This document shows positions 1 to 7,810 of a stretch of DNA of 64,000 nucleotides, one piece after another. Position 1 is the stretch's first letter. Each line of letters begins with the position of its first letter. The DNA is from Fimbriimonadales bacterium (GTDB taxonomy: Bacteria > Armatimonadota > Fimbriimonadia > Fimbriimonadales > ATM1): contig JAHCHL010000014.1 in the NCBI GenBank assembly GCA_026129745.1, positions 19,732-83,731 on the forward strand, in the 5' to 3' direction. A model generated the notes under the pieces. That model searched no databases. It saw only the letters and a list, made by a program, of their open reading frames with translations, and was not told where the DNA came from. The translations under genes and the position numbers were made by a program.

Positions 1-325
1 AAAAAGCCCTTGGGTGGCATCCAGTTGTTTTTTGTTTGCACAGTCCGCAGGATCGTCACCGAACTTCCAAGCATGACTGTCCTCAGACACGAATCATTGT
101 TCAGGTTTAACCCGGAGTGCGAACAACCGCAGAGCCCGGCGCCCGCGCAACCAATCCAATTCCCCGTTCCGTTTCTTATCTTCCACTTTCACTATAGTCT
201 GTTAGATCCGATCAGCTCGCCTTTGATAAACCAACTTTCCACTAACTTTGACTCACTATGATAGATCCTCAGCCGCCTCACATTTGTAACCTGGCAAAGA
301 TTCAGACAAGTTTCATCATGGCAAA
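1..325. other. Non-coding stretch downstream of mgtE
   Basis: No convincing gene is seen on either strand; the short open frames lack a ribosome site and protein-like composition. At positions 1-24, read on the minus strand, a weak CCCAAGGG palindrome is followed by a run of five T, which could be part of a minus-strand terminator, but it lies 300 nt past the mgtE stop and the stem is weak. Nothing else is supported. Confidence 0.5.
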
Positions 326-1681
326 TCAGATTCCAGGCAACACCGCCTTCGCGATGTTGAAGTAGATGATAAGCCCAGTCACGTCCGCAAGCGTCGTGAT
401 GAAAGGACTCGAAACGACAGCAGGATCGAGACGCAGCTTTCGCAAAACGATAGGCAGAACAGCCCCAACAAGATTTGCCCACAACACAAGTGCGACCATC
501 GTGAGTCCGACGACCAATCCTATCTCAGCGCCTCCGCGCCAGAAAAATCCTCTGGCGAAGATCACTGCCCCCAAAGTCACACCAAGCAATAGTCCCACTC
601 TCAGCTCCTTGAACAAAACACGAAGCCAATCCTTGATCTCAACTTGCCCCGTCGAAAGTCCGCGAATGATTAAAGTCGCCGACTGCGTGCCGGTGTTCCC
701 GCCGCTGTCTATCAGCATCGGAATGAAAAAGGCGAGGGCGACATACGCTTCGATCGCCGATTCGTAGAATGCGATAACAGAACTCGACATGAAGTCCGCG
801 ACGAGTAGAATCAACAACCAACCGACCCGCTTCCTCCACAGCAGGCCGACTCCAGCGCGACCATAGTCGATTTCGATCGGAGCCATGCCGCTGACGCGCT
901 GAAAGTCCTCCGTTACTTCCTCTTCCTCGACATCGAACACGTCGTCGAACGTAACCAAGCCGACCAACACTCCATTCGAATCCACAACCGGAAGATAAGC
1001 CAAGTCGTACTTCCGCATCGTGTCCACTGCAGTCTGCCTGTCATCGAATGCGCTCAACGCGACGAACGACTCGTCCATGATGTCGCGCACCGTCTGAGTC
1101 GGATCCGCCAAAACAAAATGCCGCAATCCGAGCGCATCCAGCAGCCGCCACCTCTCGTCGACCACATAGACGACGTTGATCGTTTCCGATTGCGTACCCA
1201 TCGAACGAATGTGTTCCAGCGCCTGCAAAATTGTCCACTCCGGCCTCACCGCCACATAGTCAGGCGTCATCAAGCGACCGACGCTTCCTTCAGGATAGCC
1301 GAGCAGTTGCCTCGCTTCTTTGAGATCCTCAGGACTTAGCAAATTCAAAAGCTTTTGTGCAGCCTCTCCAGGCAACTCCTCGAGCAACTGAGTGCGGTCG
1401 TCAGGCGGAAGCGATGCAAGAACACGCCTACCGGATTCATCGCTCAACGCAAGTAGCAGCTCGTTCTGGTCCTCTGGATCGAGATACATGAACACGTCGT
1501 TCGCTTGCTCTCGCGGCAAACTCCGGAAAAACAACACCCGACGCTCAGCATCTAACGATAAAAGGATGTCGGCGAGCTCTGGAGCGAATGCGTCCGCAAC
1601 AGCCCTGCGCAAATCGATCCACTTTCTCGCGTCGACCAACTCACGAACAACTTCTTCGAGCGTTTTCTCTTCTTGCAGCAT
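326..1681 (-). CDS. mgtE: Magnesium transporter MgtE
   Basis: This 451-aa protein has the full MgtE architecture. An N-terminal helical superhelical domain covers about residues 20-130, with the repeated pattern of leucine-rich helices seen in LPPDDRTQLLEELPGE. A pair of CBS domains follows (about 135-255; LMTPDYVAV opens the first). Then comes a membrane domain of five helices (about 280-450) with the family-typical MLIDSGGNTGTQS segment near residue 325, which lies in the ion-conducting region. The family forms dimeric inner-membrane Mg2+ channels gated by Mg2+ binding to the cytosolic domains. The ATG start is supported by GGAGG seven nt upstream. The gene stands alone; the next gene is divergent. 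No M-box-like riboswitch was recognised in the 275-nt leader. Confidence 0.95.
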   Translation of the reverse strand: MLQEEKTLEEVVRELVDARKWIDLRRAVADAFAPELADILLSLDAERRVLFFRSLPREQANDVFMYLDPEDQNELLLALSDESGRRVLASLPPDDRTQLLEELPGEAAQKLLNLLSPEDLKEARQLLGYPEGSVGRLMTPDYVAVRPEWTILQALEHIRSMGTQSETINVVYVVDERWRLLDALGLRHFVLADPTQTVRDIMDESFVALSAFDDRQTAVDTMRKYDLAYLPVVDSNGVLVGLVTFDDVFDVEEEEVTEDFQRVSGMAPIEIDYGRAGVGLLWRKRVGWLLILLVADFMSSSVIAFYESAIEAYVALAFFIPMLIDSGGNTGTQSATLIIRGLSTGQVEIKDWLRVLFKELRVGLLLGVTLGAVIFARGFFWRGGAEIGLVVGLTMVALVLWANLVGAVLPIVLRKLRLDPAVVSSPFITTLADVTGLIIYFNIAKAVLPGI

Positions 1682-1873
1682 CGGTGCGCCTCCAATGGCG
1701 AGACCGGACGAAAGCGAACAAAAAAGCGTCCGAAGCTCTCGCTATGGACGCTTGCTCGATGCAGCAAATCGCTGAACTAACGCCTCAAATAGCGCGCTCC
1801 TATCAAAACGCTTTCCGATGAATTGGCCCGAAGGCAACTGTCGCTTTCCATACGTGGCAGACTCGCCGATTAT

Positions 1874-1879
1874 ATTATA
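1874..1879 (-). promoter_or_regulatory. Candidate -10 box upstream of mgtE
   Basis: A perfect TATAAT on the minus strand lies about 193 nt upstream of the mgtE start in the divergent gap with the next gene. No good -35 box is seen at the right distance, so this is only a candidate. It would give mgtE a long 5' leader, which could be regulatory. Confidence 0.35.
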
Positions 1880-1962
1880 CACACTTCGCTGCGGCCCAAT
1901 CTGAGTGGGTATGCTCTCGCGCAAATCATGGTGCGCAACATCGCCCAAAAAGGAGAATGTAT

Positions 1963-3090
1963 ATGTACTCGATTTTGAAAGTTTGCAGGCCGCTCACGGC
2001 TCTTGCCGTCCTATTGTTTGCAGCATCCGCGCTTGGACAATTCAACAAGCAAGGATTGCCCAACTTTGTCAACGAAAACGGCGAAGGCACACTCGCGAGA
2101 AGCGGAAGACCCGCAATGGGCATCAATCGCGTCGAAATGCGACTTTACGACGATCGCAATTGCGAAATCACAATCATTGGCCGTGAGCGCCATCGCCTGC
2201 TCGGACGATACACGCGCGTCGGCAACAACGCCACTATCTCCATCAACGGAGCCTTCGGCGATCCGAATGCAACCGCGAACGGAGTCGCACGCTTCGTCGA
2301 AGACAGACGATTTCTAAGCGAACTCACATTGTCCGGTCGTTCGGGACGTGACACATTCAATGTCGACTTCCACGTTCGAGACAACCACGGAGGGGGGTCA
2401 TTCAACGCGAACCTTCGCGAAACCGGAACAGGCGCGATCCTCCGATCCAGACTTGGCAGCGACTCGCTCACACGCGCAGAACTCGAGCTAAAGACGAACG
2501 GCGAGTTCTTCCTAAACGTGTTCGGAAGAGAGCGCTATGGATTCAAAGGGCGCTGGAATCAAGAAAGCCGCACCCGAATCCGGCTGCGCGTCGTCGCTGC
2601 TCTCGGTGATTCGACTGCGCTCGGCGAAGGCTTCGCAGAACTGACGCAAGACCGCAGAAGTTTCACGGAAGTCGGATTGAAAGGTTCTGCCGGCGGACAC
2701 GGATACTCGGTCGGCTTTCATCGAACAGCATCGGGACCGGGTTCGCCTGGCTTGGGCGGAGGTTCGAACTTCTCCTTCGCCTCAACACGCAACGTGTCAG
2801 GAGTCCTCAATTTCGGCACTTATCGATTGGCCGCGAATCGCGCGCAAATCGCATTCTTCGCAATCGGGACCTTCGAACTGCGCATCATGAACGAGCAAGC
2901 ACTTCAAGTGATAACCGGACGATACACGCGACGATCCAATTCGGAGATCAGCCTGACGATTCAAAGCGCATTCGATCAGTCGGCAACAGGTTCCGGAACC
3001 GTTCAGCTCAATCGCAACGGATCCGACTTTACAACGATCAGAATCAGCGGCACGGCTGATCGACGCAGCTTCAGCGGCACGTTCCGATAG
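1963..3090 (+). CDS. Exported protein with three ~85-residue repeats, unknown function
   Basis: A hydrophobic signal peptide (LTALAVLLFAASALG, probable cleavage before QFNKQ) precedes three tandem diverged repeats at roughly residues 50-140, 160-250 and 280-375. Each repeat has the order R-(V/A)-E/Q-hydrophobic strand, a G-(R/K)-Y/W-x-(R/Q) turn (LLGRYTRVG, FKGRWNQES, ITGRYTRRS), an A-F/L-G/D small-residue stretch, and an ending like SGRSGRDTFNVDF. The alternating pattern suggests beta-strands. I do not recognise the family. The ATG at 1963 is preferred because AGGAG at 1951-1955 is seven nt upstream; the ATG at 1957 is only one nt from it. The gene is monocistronic, with a hairpin 15 nt after the stop. 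Confidence 0.8.
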   Translation: MYSILKVCRPLTALAVLLFAASALGQFNKQGLPNFVNENGEGTLARSGRPAMGINRVEMRLYDDRNCEITIIGRERHRLLGRYTRVGNNATISINGAFGDPNATANGVARFVEDRRFLSELTLSGRSGRDTFNVDFHVRDNHGGGSFNANLRETGTGAILRSRLGSDSLTRAELELKTNGEFFLNVFGRERYGFKGRWNQESRTRIRLRVVAALGDSTALGEGFAELTQDRRSFTEVGLKGSAGGHGYSVGFHRTASGPGSPGLGGGSNFSFASTRNVSGVLNFGTYRLAANRAQIAFFAIGTFELRIMNEQALQVITGRYTRRSNSEISLTIQSAFDQSATGSGTVQLNRNGSDFTTIRISGTADRRSFSGTFR

Positions 3091-3104
3091 CACAGTACTT
3101 GCAT

Positions 3105-3132
3105 GGGCCTCTGCAACGTAGAGTGGAGGCCC
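3105..3132. terminator. GC-rich hairpin between convergent genes
   Basis: GGGCCTC (3105-3111) pairs perfectly with GAGGCCC (3126-3132) around a 14-nt loop, just after the stop of the exported repeat protein and before the stop of the convergent gene. There is no T-tract, so it may be a transcript-end stabiliser rather than a classical intrinsic terminator. Confidence 0.4.
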
Positions 3133-3220
3133 CCCCGTATCGAAATCCGCGCAGCGATCTGAAACCGAATCATTGCGTCGTGCGATCAGTCATATGCGCT
3201 GCGCTGCTCACCACTGTTGC

Positions 3221-3880
3221 TCACATTACCTGTATCATCCCCAACTCCGCCAACTCCGTCGCTTGCCCGGTCGCTTCATTCACAAACCGATACGCAGCCG
3301 CATAAAAGCCCGGCGAAGCCGCAACAACAACAGGCTCTTCATCAAAAGCGACAAACCCCTGCGTGCGATACTTCGAAGGATACGCGGGGGAGCCGGGGAG
3401 GCGGAGCGGCTGCAAAAGAAGCTCTGTAACAATGCCCGTTCTGTTTGGCGCGTCGGCTTCAAACATGACCCCCCCCTCAGACTCCTGCAACGCGCTAACG
3501 ATCACCGAGTCGCCGAAGAAGCGGCCGGGCGGAGGATAGAGCGGTATCGGGCGGGTCGGGTCCACCTGCCGCAGTTTAATCGCCAGGCGCGTGAAAACGT
3601 CCCTGGCCCTGGGCGCGCGGACCGCGCCGCTGCCTGGCTCACGGGTAGATAGGGTCATCGCGTAATTGCGCCAGGCCTGCGCCTGGTCGGGGGTCAGGGT
3701 GTTCCAGGTCGCGACGGCCCAGGTGAACGCGCTGCGCGCGCGTGATTGAAGCTCCGTGCTGGGGTTTTCGGGGATGATATAGTCGCGCAGGAGCACGCCC
3801 CCCCTCCCGCGATAGAAAACGGTGTTCCCCGCTTTGCCGATAACGGCCTCTCCAAGCGGCCCAAGCTTGAGTGTTGCCAT
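3221..3880 (-). CDS. Unknown protein, homologue of the gene at 10170-10877
   Basis: This 219-aa protein clearly aligns with the one at 10170-10877. Both start M-A-(T/L)-(L/F)-K-L-G and contain GK(A/S)GNTVF, a vvRD-(Y/R)-(I/V)-IP-x-NP-x-T segment, a (T)W-x-x-(L/M)T-x-x-Q-x-x-(A)W-x-x-Y helix pair, and GFYAAAYRFVN / GYYAAAYRFVN near the C-terminus. I do not know the function. The N-terminal SGKxGNTVF...NPxT...W pattern is reminiscent of small phage and Bacteroidetes proteins of unknown function (DUF6266-like), but that link is tentative. I start it at the internal ATG at 3880, matching the paralogue; the frame continues 40 codons upstream but that part is low-complexity Gly/Arg. The gene and its upstream region look much more GC-rich than the surroundings. 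Confidence 0.6.
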   Translation of the reverse strand: MATLKLGPLGEAVIGKAGNTVFYRGRGGVLLRDYIIPENPSTELQSRARSAFTWAVATWNTLTPDQAQAWRNYAMTLSTREPGSGAVRAPRARDVFTRLAIKLRQVDPTRPIPLYPPPGRFFGDSVIVSALQESEGGVMFEADAPNRTGIVTELLLQPLRLPGSPAYPSKYRTQGFVAFDEEPVVVAASPGFYAAAYRFVNEATGQATELAELGMIQVM

Positions 3881-4050
3881 ACCCCCATCCTCGGCAGCCC
3901 CGCTCGGTTTCCTCAGTCCCGCCCGCGCGACTTCCCTGCTCCGTCCACGCTCCGCCCCCCTGCCTCCTCCCTTCCCGGAAGGCGAAGTTAGTTCGGACAC
4001 AGGGTGGAATTAGGGCGGAGAACGCGTGAAGCGGGGGAATGACTCGAGCG

Positions 4051-4899
4051 TCAGCGCGGCGACTCTTCGGAGTACGACAGTTGAGGTTGGTTGGTCCATT
4101 CAGTCAGCGGAAGATCAACCGGAGGGTTGCCTCGTCTGCGCTCAAGGGACTCAACGAAGCGTATCACGCTGGCAACGTGGTTACATATGAGCAACGCCTC
4201 GTCGTGTGTGAGAATCGGATTGTCATGGGCTAAGCTCTGCTGATTGCGTACTTTGTTGAAGTCTTCCATAATCCTGATGTTAGATAGCAGGATACGCTCT
4301 GTCATTGTTGACTCAATCTCATGGGCAGCCCGAAGGCGCTTCACATACTTTCCGATGAGGCTGTGCAAGGGATCGGCCTGATCAAATGGAATACCACGGC
4401 GCTTACACAACACCCTAAAATACTTGACTACGAAGGTGTGAAGACGGTCGAGGCCCGTCTCTGGCTCGCCCTTATCAATTGCTTCGCGGACTGCATTTGC
4501 TAATGACTGAAATCCTCTTTCTGTCGCATTAGGAGTGATTGCTTCAATGTCAATCACTGGTGAGGATTGTTTGAGGCGGTCAACGACCGCTCGGCACTTA
4601 TGGACTTGAGCCAATCCTTCCCATTCTTCATCATTCTCGTGGAGAGACTGGACATAATCCAGCAGGTCACCAAGTAGCTTGGCAGCGAGCGCATTCGGCT
4701 CCACTTCAAGAAATGCCCGGAGCCTATTCGCCTTCGAATGTCCTTTGAATGCGTATCTCTCGTCTCCATATATCTCCTTGCCCGTACTCTCGGCAATAAA
4801 TGTTTCAAGGGTGCGGTTGGTGAAGTCGAGGACGTATCCCCCGTGCATGTCAAAAAGATCGTCAATTAGTCTTCTCTCTGCAAAGGTGATATCTGCCAT
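4051..4899 (-). CDS. HEPN-type abortive infection protein
   Basis: This 282-aa protein has two parts. Residues 1-85 match the N-terminal domain common in abortive-infection (Abi_C) proteins: GGYVLDFTNRTLETF and GHSKANRLRAFLE correspond to the usual GYVLDFsxxTFxxFF and GtSKAxRLRxFW motifs. Residues about 150-265 form an all-helical Abi_C/HEPN-like domain with RNQQSLAH (R-x6-H), the form of the catalytic motif in HEPN ribonucleases. Such proteins usually block phage growth by cleaving RNA after infection. The ATG follows the TAA stop of the restriction-modification gene directly (TAAATG), so it is probably translated by coupling with it. That context supports a defence role. The exact trigger cannot be read from the sequence. 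Confidence 0.7.
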   Translation of the reverse strand: MADITFAERRLIDDLFDMHGGYVLDFTNRTLETFIAESTGKEIYGDERYAFKGHSKANRLRAFLEVEPNALAAKLLGDLLDYVQSLHENDEEWEGLAQVHKCRAVVDRLKQSSPVIDIEAITPNATERGFQSLANAVREAIDKGEPETGLDRLHTFVVKYFRVLCKRRGIPFDQADPLHSLIGKYVKRLRAAHEIESTMTERILLSNIRIMEDFNKVRNQQSLAHDNPILTHDEALLICNHVASVIRFVESLERRRGNPPVDLPLTEWTNQPQLSYSEESPR

Positions 4900-7446
4900 T
4901 TAAGTTTCGTAAGGCCCAAGAAAGCGTTCGCCGTTGAAGTGTATAAGGTGATCGGGCGCGTCGGCAGTCCAGACTTCAGTCTCCCATGAGATCTCGGGCA
5001 AGTACTCTTTCATAGACTTCCGATCCAGGAAGGCGGTTACAAGTACGAGTCCTGCCCTCGAATTCTGAAACATCTCGCGCAGTTCATCGCGACGTTTTGG
5101 ATTGATTGGCCCATGAGATGTTACTGCCTCAATGAGGACCAACCAGTCTCTCTTCGCAAAGTGGATGACAACGTCCGGCATCTTGCCGTGGGAGTCGAGC
5201 CTAACCCCGAGTTTCGATAGAGCCTTTTCATCGAAAAAGGCATGCTTTTTGGCGGCGTCGCCAATGTAGATCACGCTCCCTCCGGGCGTGTATCGGCCTG
5301 CAAACTCTGTCAATATCCGTTCAACAAGAACGTTTTGGCCGCCCGGAGATAGAGTGATTTCCAGATCGTCCTTTACCTGAATCGGAATGCGCTTCATCTC
5401 GCGTGCTTGCTGGTACTGCTCCCTTAGCGTCGGAGCTTTTTCGAGATAGGCCTGGAGGTTTTTGCTCCATTGTCTCGTTCCGAATGTGCGCAACAACTGG
5501 AGAGCATGAGCCTCTATCTGATAGGCCGTGTTCGGGCTGTTCGTAGGCCGTTCCGAGTTGTCTGGGTTTTCCAGCGCGAGACCTGCGCGCACGAACTGGT
5601 GCATAGTGAAGCGTCGAATCGTCTCGCGAGTGTTAGGCGCGTAGTCTTTCCCATATGCTTCCCTGATGAACGTCATGATTGGGGTGATTCCAATCAGGGT
5701 CTGCTTGGCCTTGCGCCAATTGTCATTCGCCCGAAGCCCAAGTAAGGCGAGGAGAGTCAAGGACGACCGTTCGTTCAATTGTTCATCCGGCAGTCCGAGG
5801 TCCCGCAGAATGCTGAGCGCCTCATCAATGCGTGCTCTTCTTGCGGGGGAGTCAGTATCGTGTTCAGCCATGTCGTTGAATAGTTCCCTTGTAACAAGTG
5901 CATCGATTGCTGCCTGGTCCGGAAGCGCATCCCCCATGCTCGCGCCAAGGCGGCGCAACGCGGCTTCTGTAGGATAGCGCATGTTCCTCAAGTCGGTCGC
6001 GTTTACCTGTGTGTGTCCGTTGAACTGTCGGAAATAGGCGTCGACCAGGGTCGAGTTGAGAAACAGGCATAAGCCACGAGCGAACTCCATGTCGACCCCG
6101 CCTCCCTGCCGATGGAAGTAGTTTAGGTGATTCTCGAAGCCTACAGCTTCACACGGTACGCGATCAGCATCATAAACGGCCGCCACAACGCGGCGACGTT
6201 CCTCTTTGGAGGAGAAGCGCTTTACTAGTACATAGTGCTCGTTAGGTACGAGTTGGCGTTCGGTATTAGGACCGGCAACTATGGCATTTGGCTTCCTAAT
6301 CACCTTGGGCCACTTGACGTATCCACGCTCGAAGTGATGCGGATAGATGAGCGGCGCGGTCTGTTCTTCCGGTTTGGCCCGAAGATACTGCTTTGCTCGG
6401 AAGTCGACCACTCTGCCAGTCGATACGGCGATGCCCAATTTCGCCAAGGTCTCTCTGCATGATTGCATTAGCTCAACATCGTAGGTGGAAAGATCGTGCT
6501 GTACGATATGGATGAAGCTCTCGGGATCGGACGGCTTGACTACTTCCCTCATTGGAACCTGTACCGTCAAGTAACTCTCGTCGCCTCTACCTTTGCTGGA
6601 AGTGATGCTTATCAAGGCAGGGGGAACCGTAGATCGCACTGCGCGAAAGATAATTGTCTCCTGTAGGACCGAATCGTCGCGGAATGCTTCTTCCCTCGAA
6701 TCGAATATGTGTATTCTAGTAAGCGGCGCCAGCCCAAGGAGGAACTTTCGGAAGGAACGAAAGTAAGGGCCATTGCAGAAACTTCTAGGTGTAATAGCAA
6801 CCAACTCGCCGCCGTCTGCCAGAAGCCTAACTGACGCAGTGATGAATGCCGCGTATAAGTTCGTAGTTCTTACGCCAAGCTGCTCGACCAGTGCCCGATG
6901 ATCAGAGTTGACATTGACCTTCCTGTACGGTGGATTCTGGATGACGATATCGAAGTGGTCGGCTGGTCGGCTGGAAAACAGGCCATACATGATTCGGTCG
7001 TGAGTGTCACGTATGAAGTCGATCGCCCGTATCTCTCCGGTAAACCGGACGCCTGCTTCGCGACAAGCTACCTCGCATAGTCGCAATGTGCCCTCAAGAT
7101 ATGGCAGCAGGTTAGGATCTATCTCGTAGGCCACAACGCGGACGAAGCGGGGCCGGCTGGGCCGGCTGCACAAGTGCTCGATTGCAGCAGCGAGCAGAGA
7201 GCCAATTCCTGCACCAGCATCGAGTATGGAAACATCCTCCCGATCGCATTCCAGCATCGAAGCCATGAGGCGGGCAACGGGGAGGGGCGTCATAAACTGC
7301 CCCATGTGGTCACGCTGGCTCTGCTCTAGTGCTTCGGTAGCCTCTCTACGAAGGCCGTCAACAGCAGTAAGAAGGTTCCAGGTTTGGCCCGTTGTCTGCG
7401 GGTGGCGCCGGTTCATGCTCGCGGTTAGCTGTAGACCTTTTTGCAT
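4900..7446 (-). CDS. Fused type II restriction-modification enzyme, BsuBI/PstI family
   Basis: A single 848-aa polypeptide carries both activities. Residues about 30-500 are an N6-adenine methyltransferase: GQFMTPLPVARLMASM start, SAM site ILDAGAGIGS, catalytic NPPY in VIQNPPYRKV, then a target-recognition part. Residues about 600-848 match BsuBI/PstI endonucleases. They have a helical HQFVRAGL...NPD...RPTNSPNTAY domain and then the PD-(D/E)xK-like nuclease (SPGGQN, YIGDAAKKHAF, KMPDVV, LVLIEAVTSHGP) ending in WETEVW and HFNGERFLGPY. Relatives recognise CTGCAG, so that site is a reasonable guess. The start at 7446 is chosen because AAGAGG lies six nt upstream; the frame is open 61 codons further without protein-like sequence. 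BsuBI and PstI themselves are separate M and R proteins, so the fusion is notable. A HEPN gene follows without a gap. Confidence 0.85.
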   Translation of the reverse strand: MQKGLQLTASMNRRHPQTTGQTWNLLTAVDGLRREATEALEQSQRDHMGQFMTPLPVARLMASMLECDREDVSILDAGAGIGSLLAAAIEHLCSRPSRPRFVRVVAYEIDPNLLPYLEGTLRLCEVACREAGVRFTGEIRAIDFIRDTHDRIMYGLFSSRPADHFDIVIQNPPYRKVNVNSDHRALVEQLGVRTTNLYAAFITASVRLLADGGELVAITPRSFCNGPYFRSFRKFLLGLAPLTRIHIFDSREEAFRDDSVLQETIIFRAVRSTVPPALISITSSKGRGDESYLTVQVPMREVVKPSDPESFIHIVQHDLSTYDVELMQSCRETLAKLGIAVSTGRVVDFRAKQYLRAKPEEQTAPLIYPHHFERGYVKWPKVIRKPNAIVAGPNTERQLVPNEHYVLVKRFSSKEERRRVVAAVYDADRVPCEAVGFENHLNYFHRQGGGVDMEFARGLCLFLNSTLVDAYFRQFNGHTQVNATDLRNMRYPTEAALRRLGASMGDALPDQAAIDALVTRELFNDMAEHDTDSPARRARIDEALSILRDLGLPDEQLNERSSLTLLALLGLRANDNWRKAKQTLIGITPIMTFIREAYGKDYAPNTRETIRRFTMHQFVRAGLALENPDNSERPTNSPNTAYQIEAHALQLLRTFGTRQWSKNLQAYLEKAPTLREQYQQAREMKRIPIQVKDDLEITLSPGGQNVLVERILTEFAGRYTPGGSVIYIGDAAKKHAFFDEKALSKLGVRLDSHGKMPDVVIHFAKRDWLVLIEAVTSHGPINPKRRDELREMFQNSRAGLVLVTAFLDRKSMKEYLPEISWETEVWTADAPDHLIHFNGERFLGPYET

Positions 7447-7810
7447 CGCATGCCTCTTGCGGTGCTCAGCAATCGGCCCCAGTATGAAGACGAAGGGGTC
7501 GGGTGCTTCGCTTCGCGCGCCCCCAGAATACCCCAAGACATGTGGACGCATGTCGGGTCTTTTTGCAGGCCTACGAGAATCGTATTCCTGTCCACAAGCG
7601 TCATTGTTTTTGGAGGTCCAGAGTGGCAAAACACGACCAGAGTAGACCAGGAGACATTAGGCGGTTTGGCTGCCGAGTGCCCCTGAGATTGGGGCAGCGG
7701 AATACGAGCCTACACCGGGCTCTGCCTCCAATCTCAAGGATAGAGATAAGCCAAGCCCGAAATCCTGCGACTAGGTACGACGCCATCTGTCCTCGAAACC
7801 CCGAAAGGGA
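7447..7810. other. Divergent intergenic region of the defence island
   Basis: This 364-nt gap separates the minus-strand restriction-modification operon from the plus-strand DUF4062-TPR gene, so promoters for both must lie here, but no clear -35/-10 pair is visible. The only strong structure is the long inverted repeat at 7682-7738. No small controller-protein gene was recognised. Confidence 0.5.
7682..7738. repeat. Nested inverted repeat (possible operator or RNA hairpin)
   Basis: The left arm 7682-7697 (CCTGAGATTGGGGCAG) pairs with the right arm 7722-7738 (complement CTTGAGATTGGAGGCAG) over about 15 positions with one bulge. The loop contains a second stem, GAGCC (7706-7710) with GGCTC (7718-7722). 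It lies about 70 nt before the DUF4062-TPR start and 235 nt before the restriction-modification start. No T-tract follows. It could be an operator or a leader hairpin. Confidence 0.55.
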
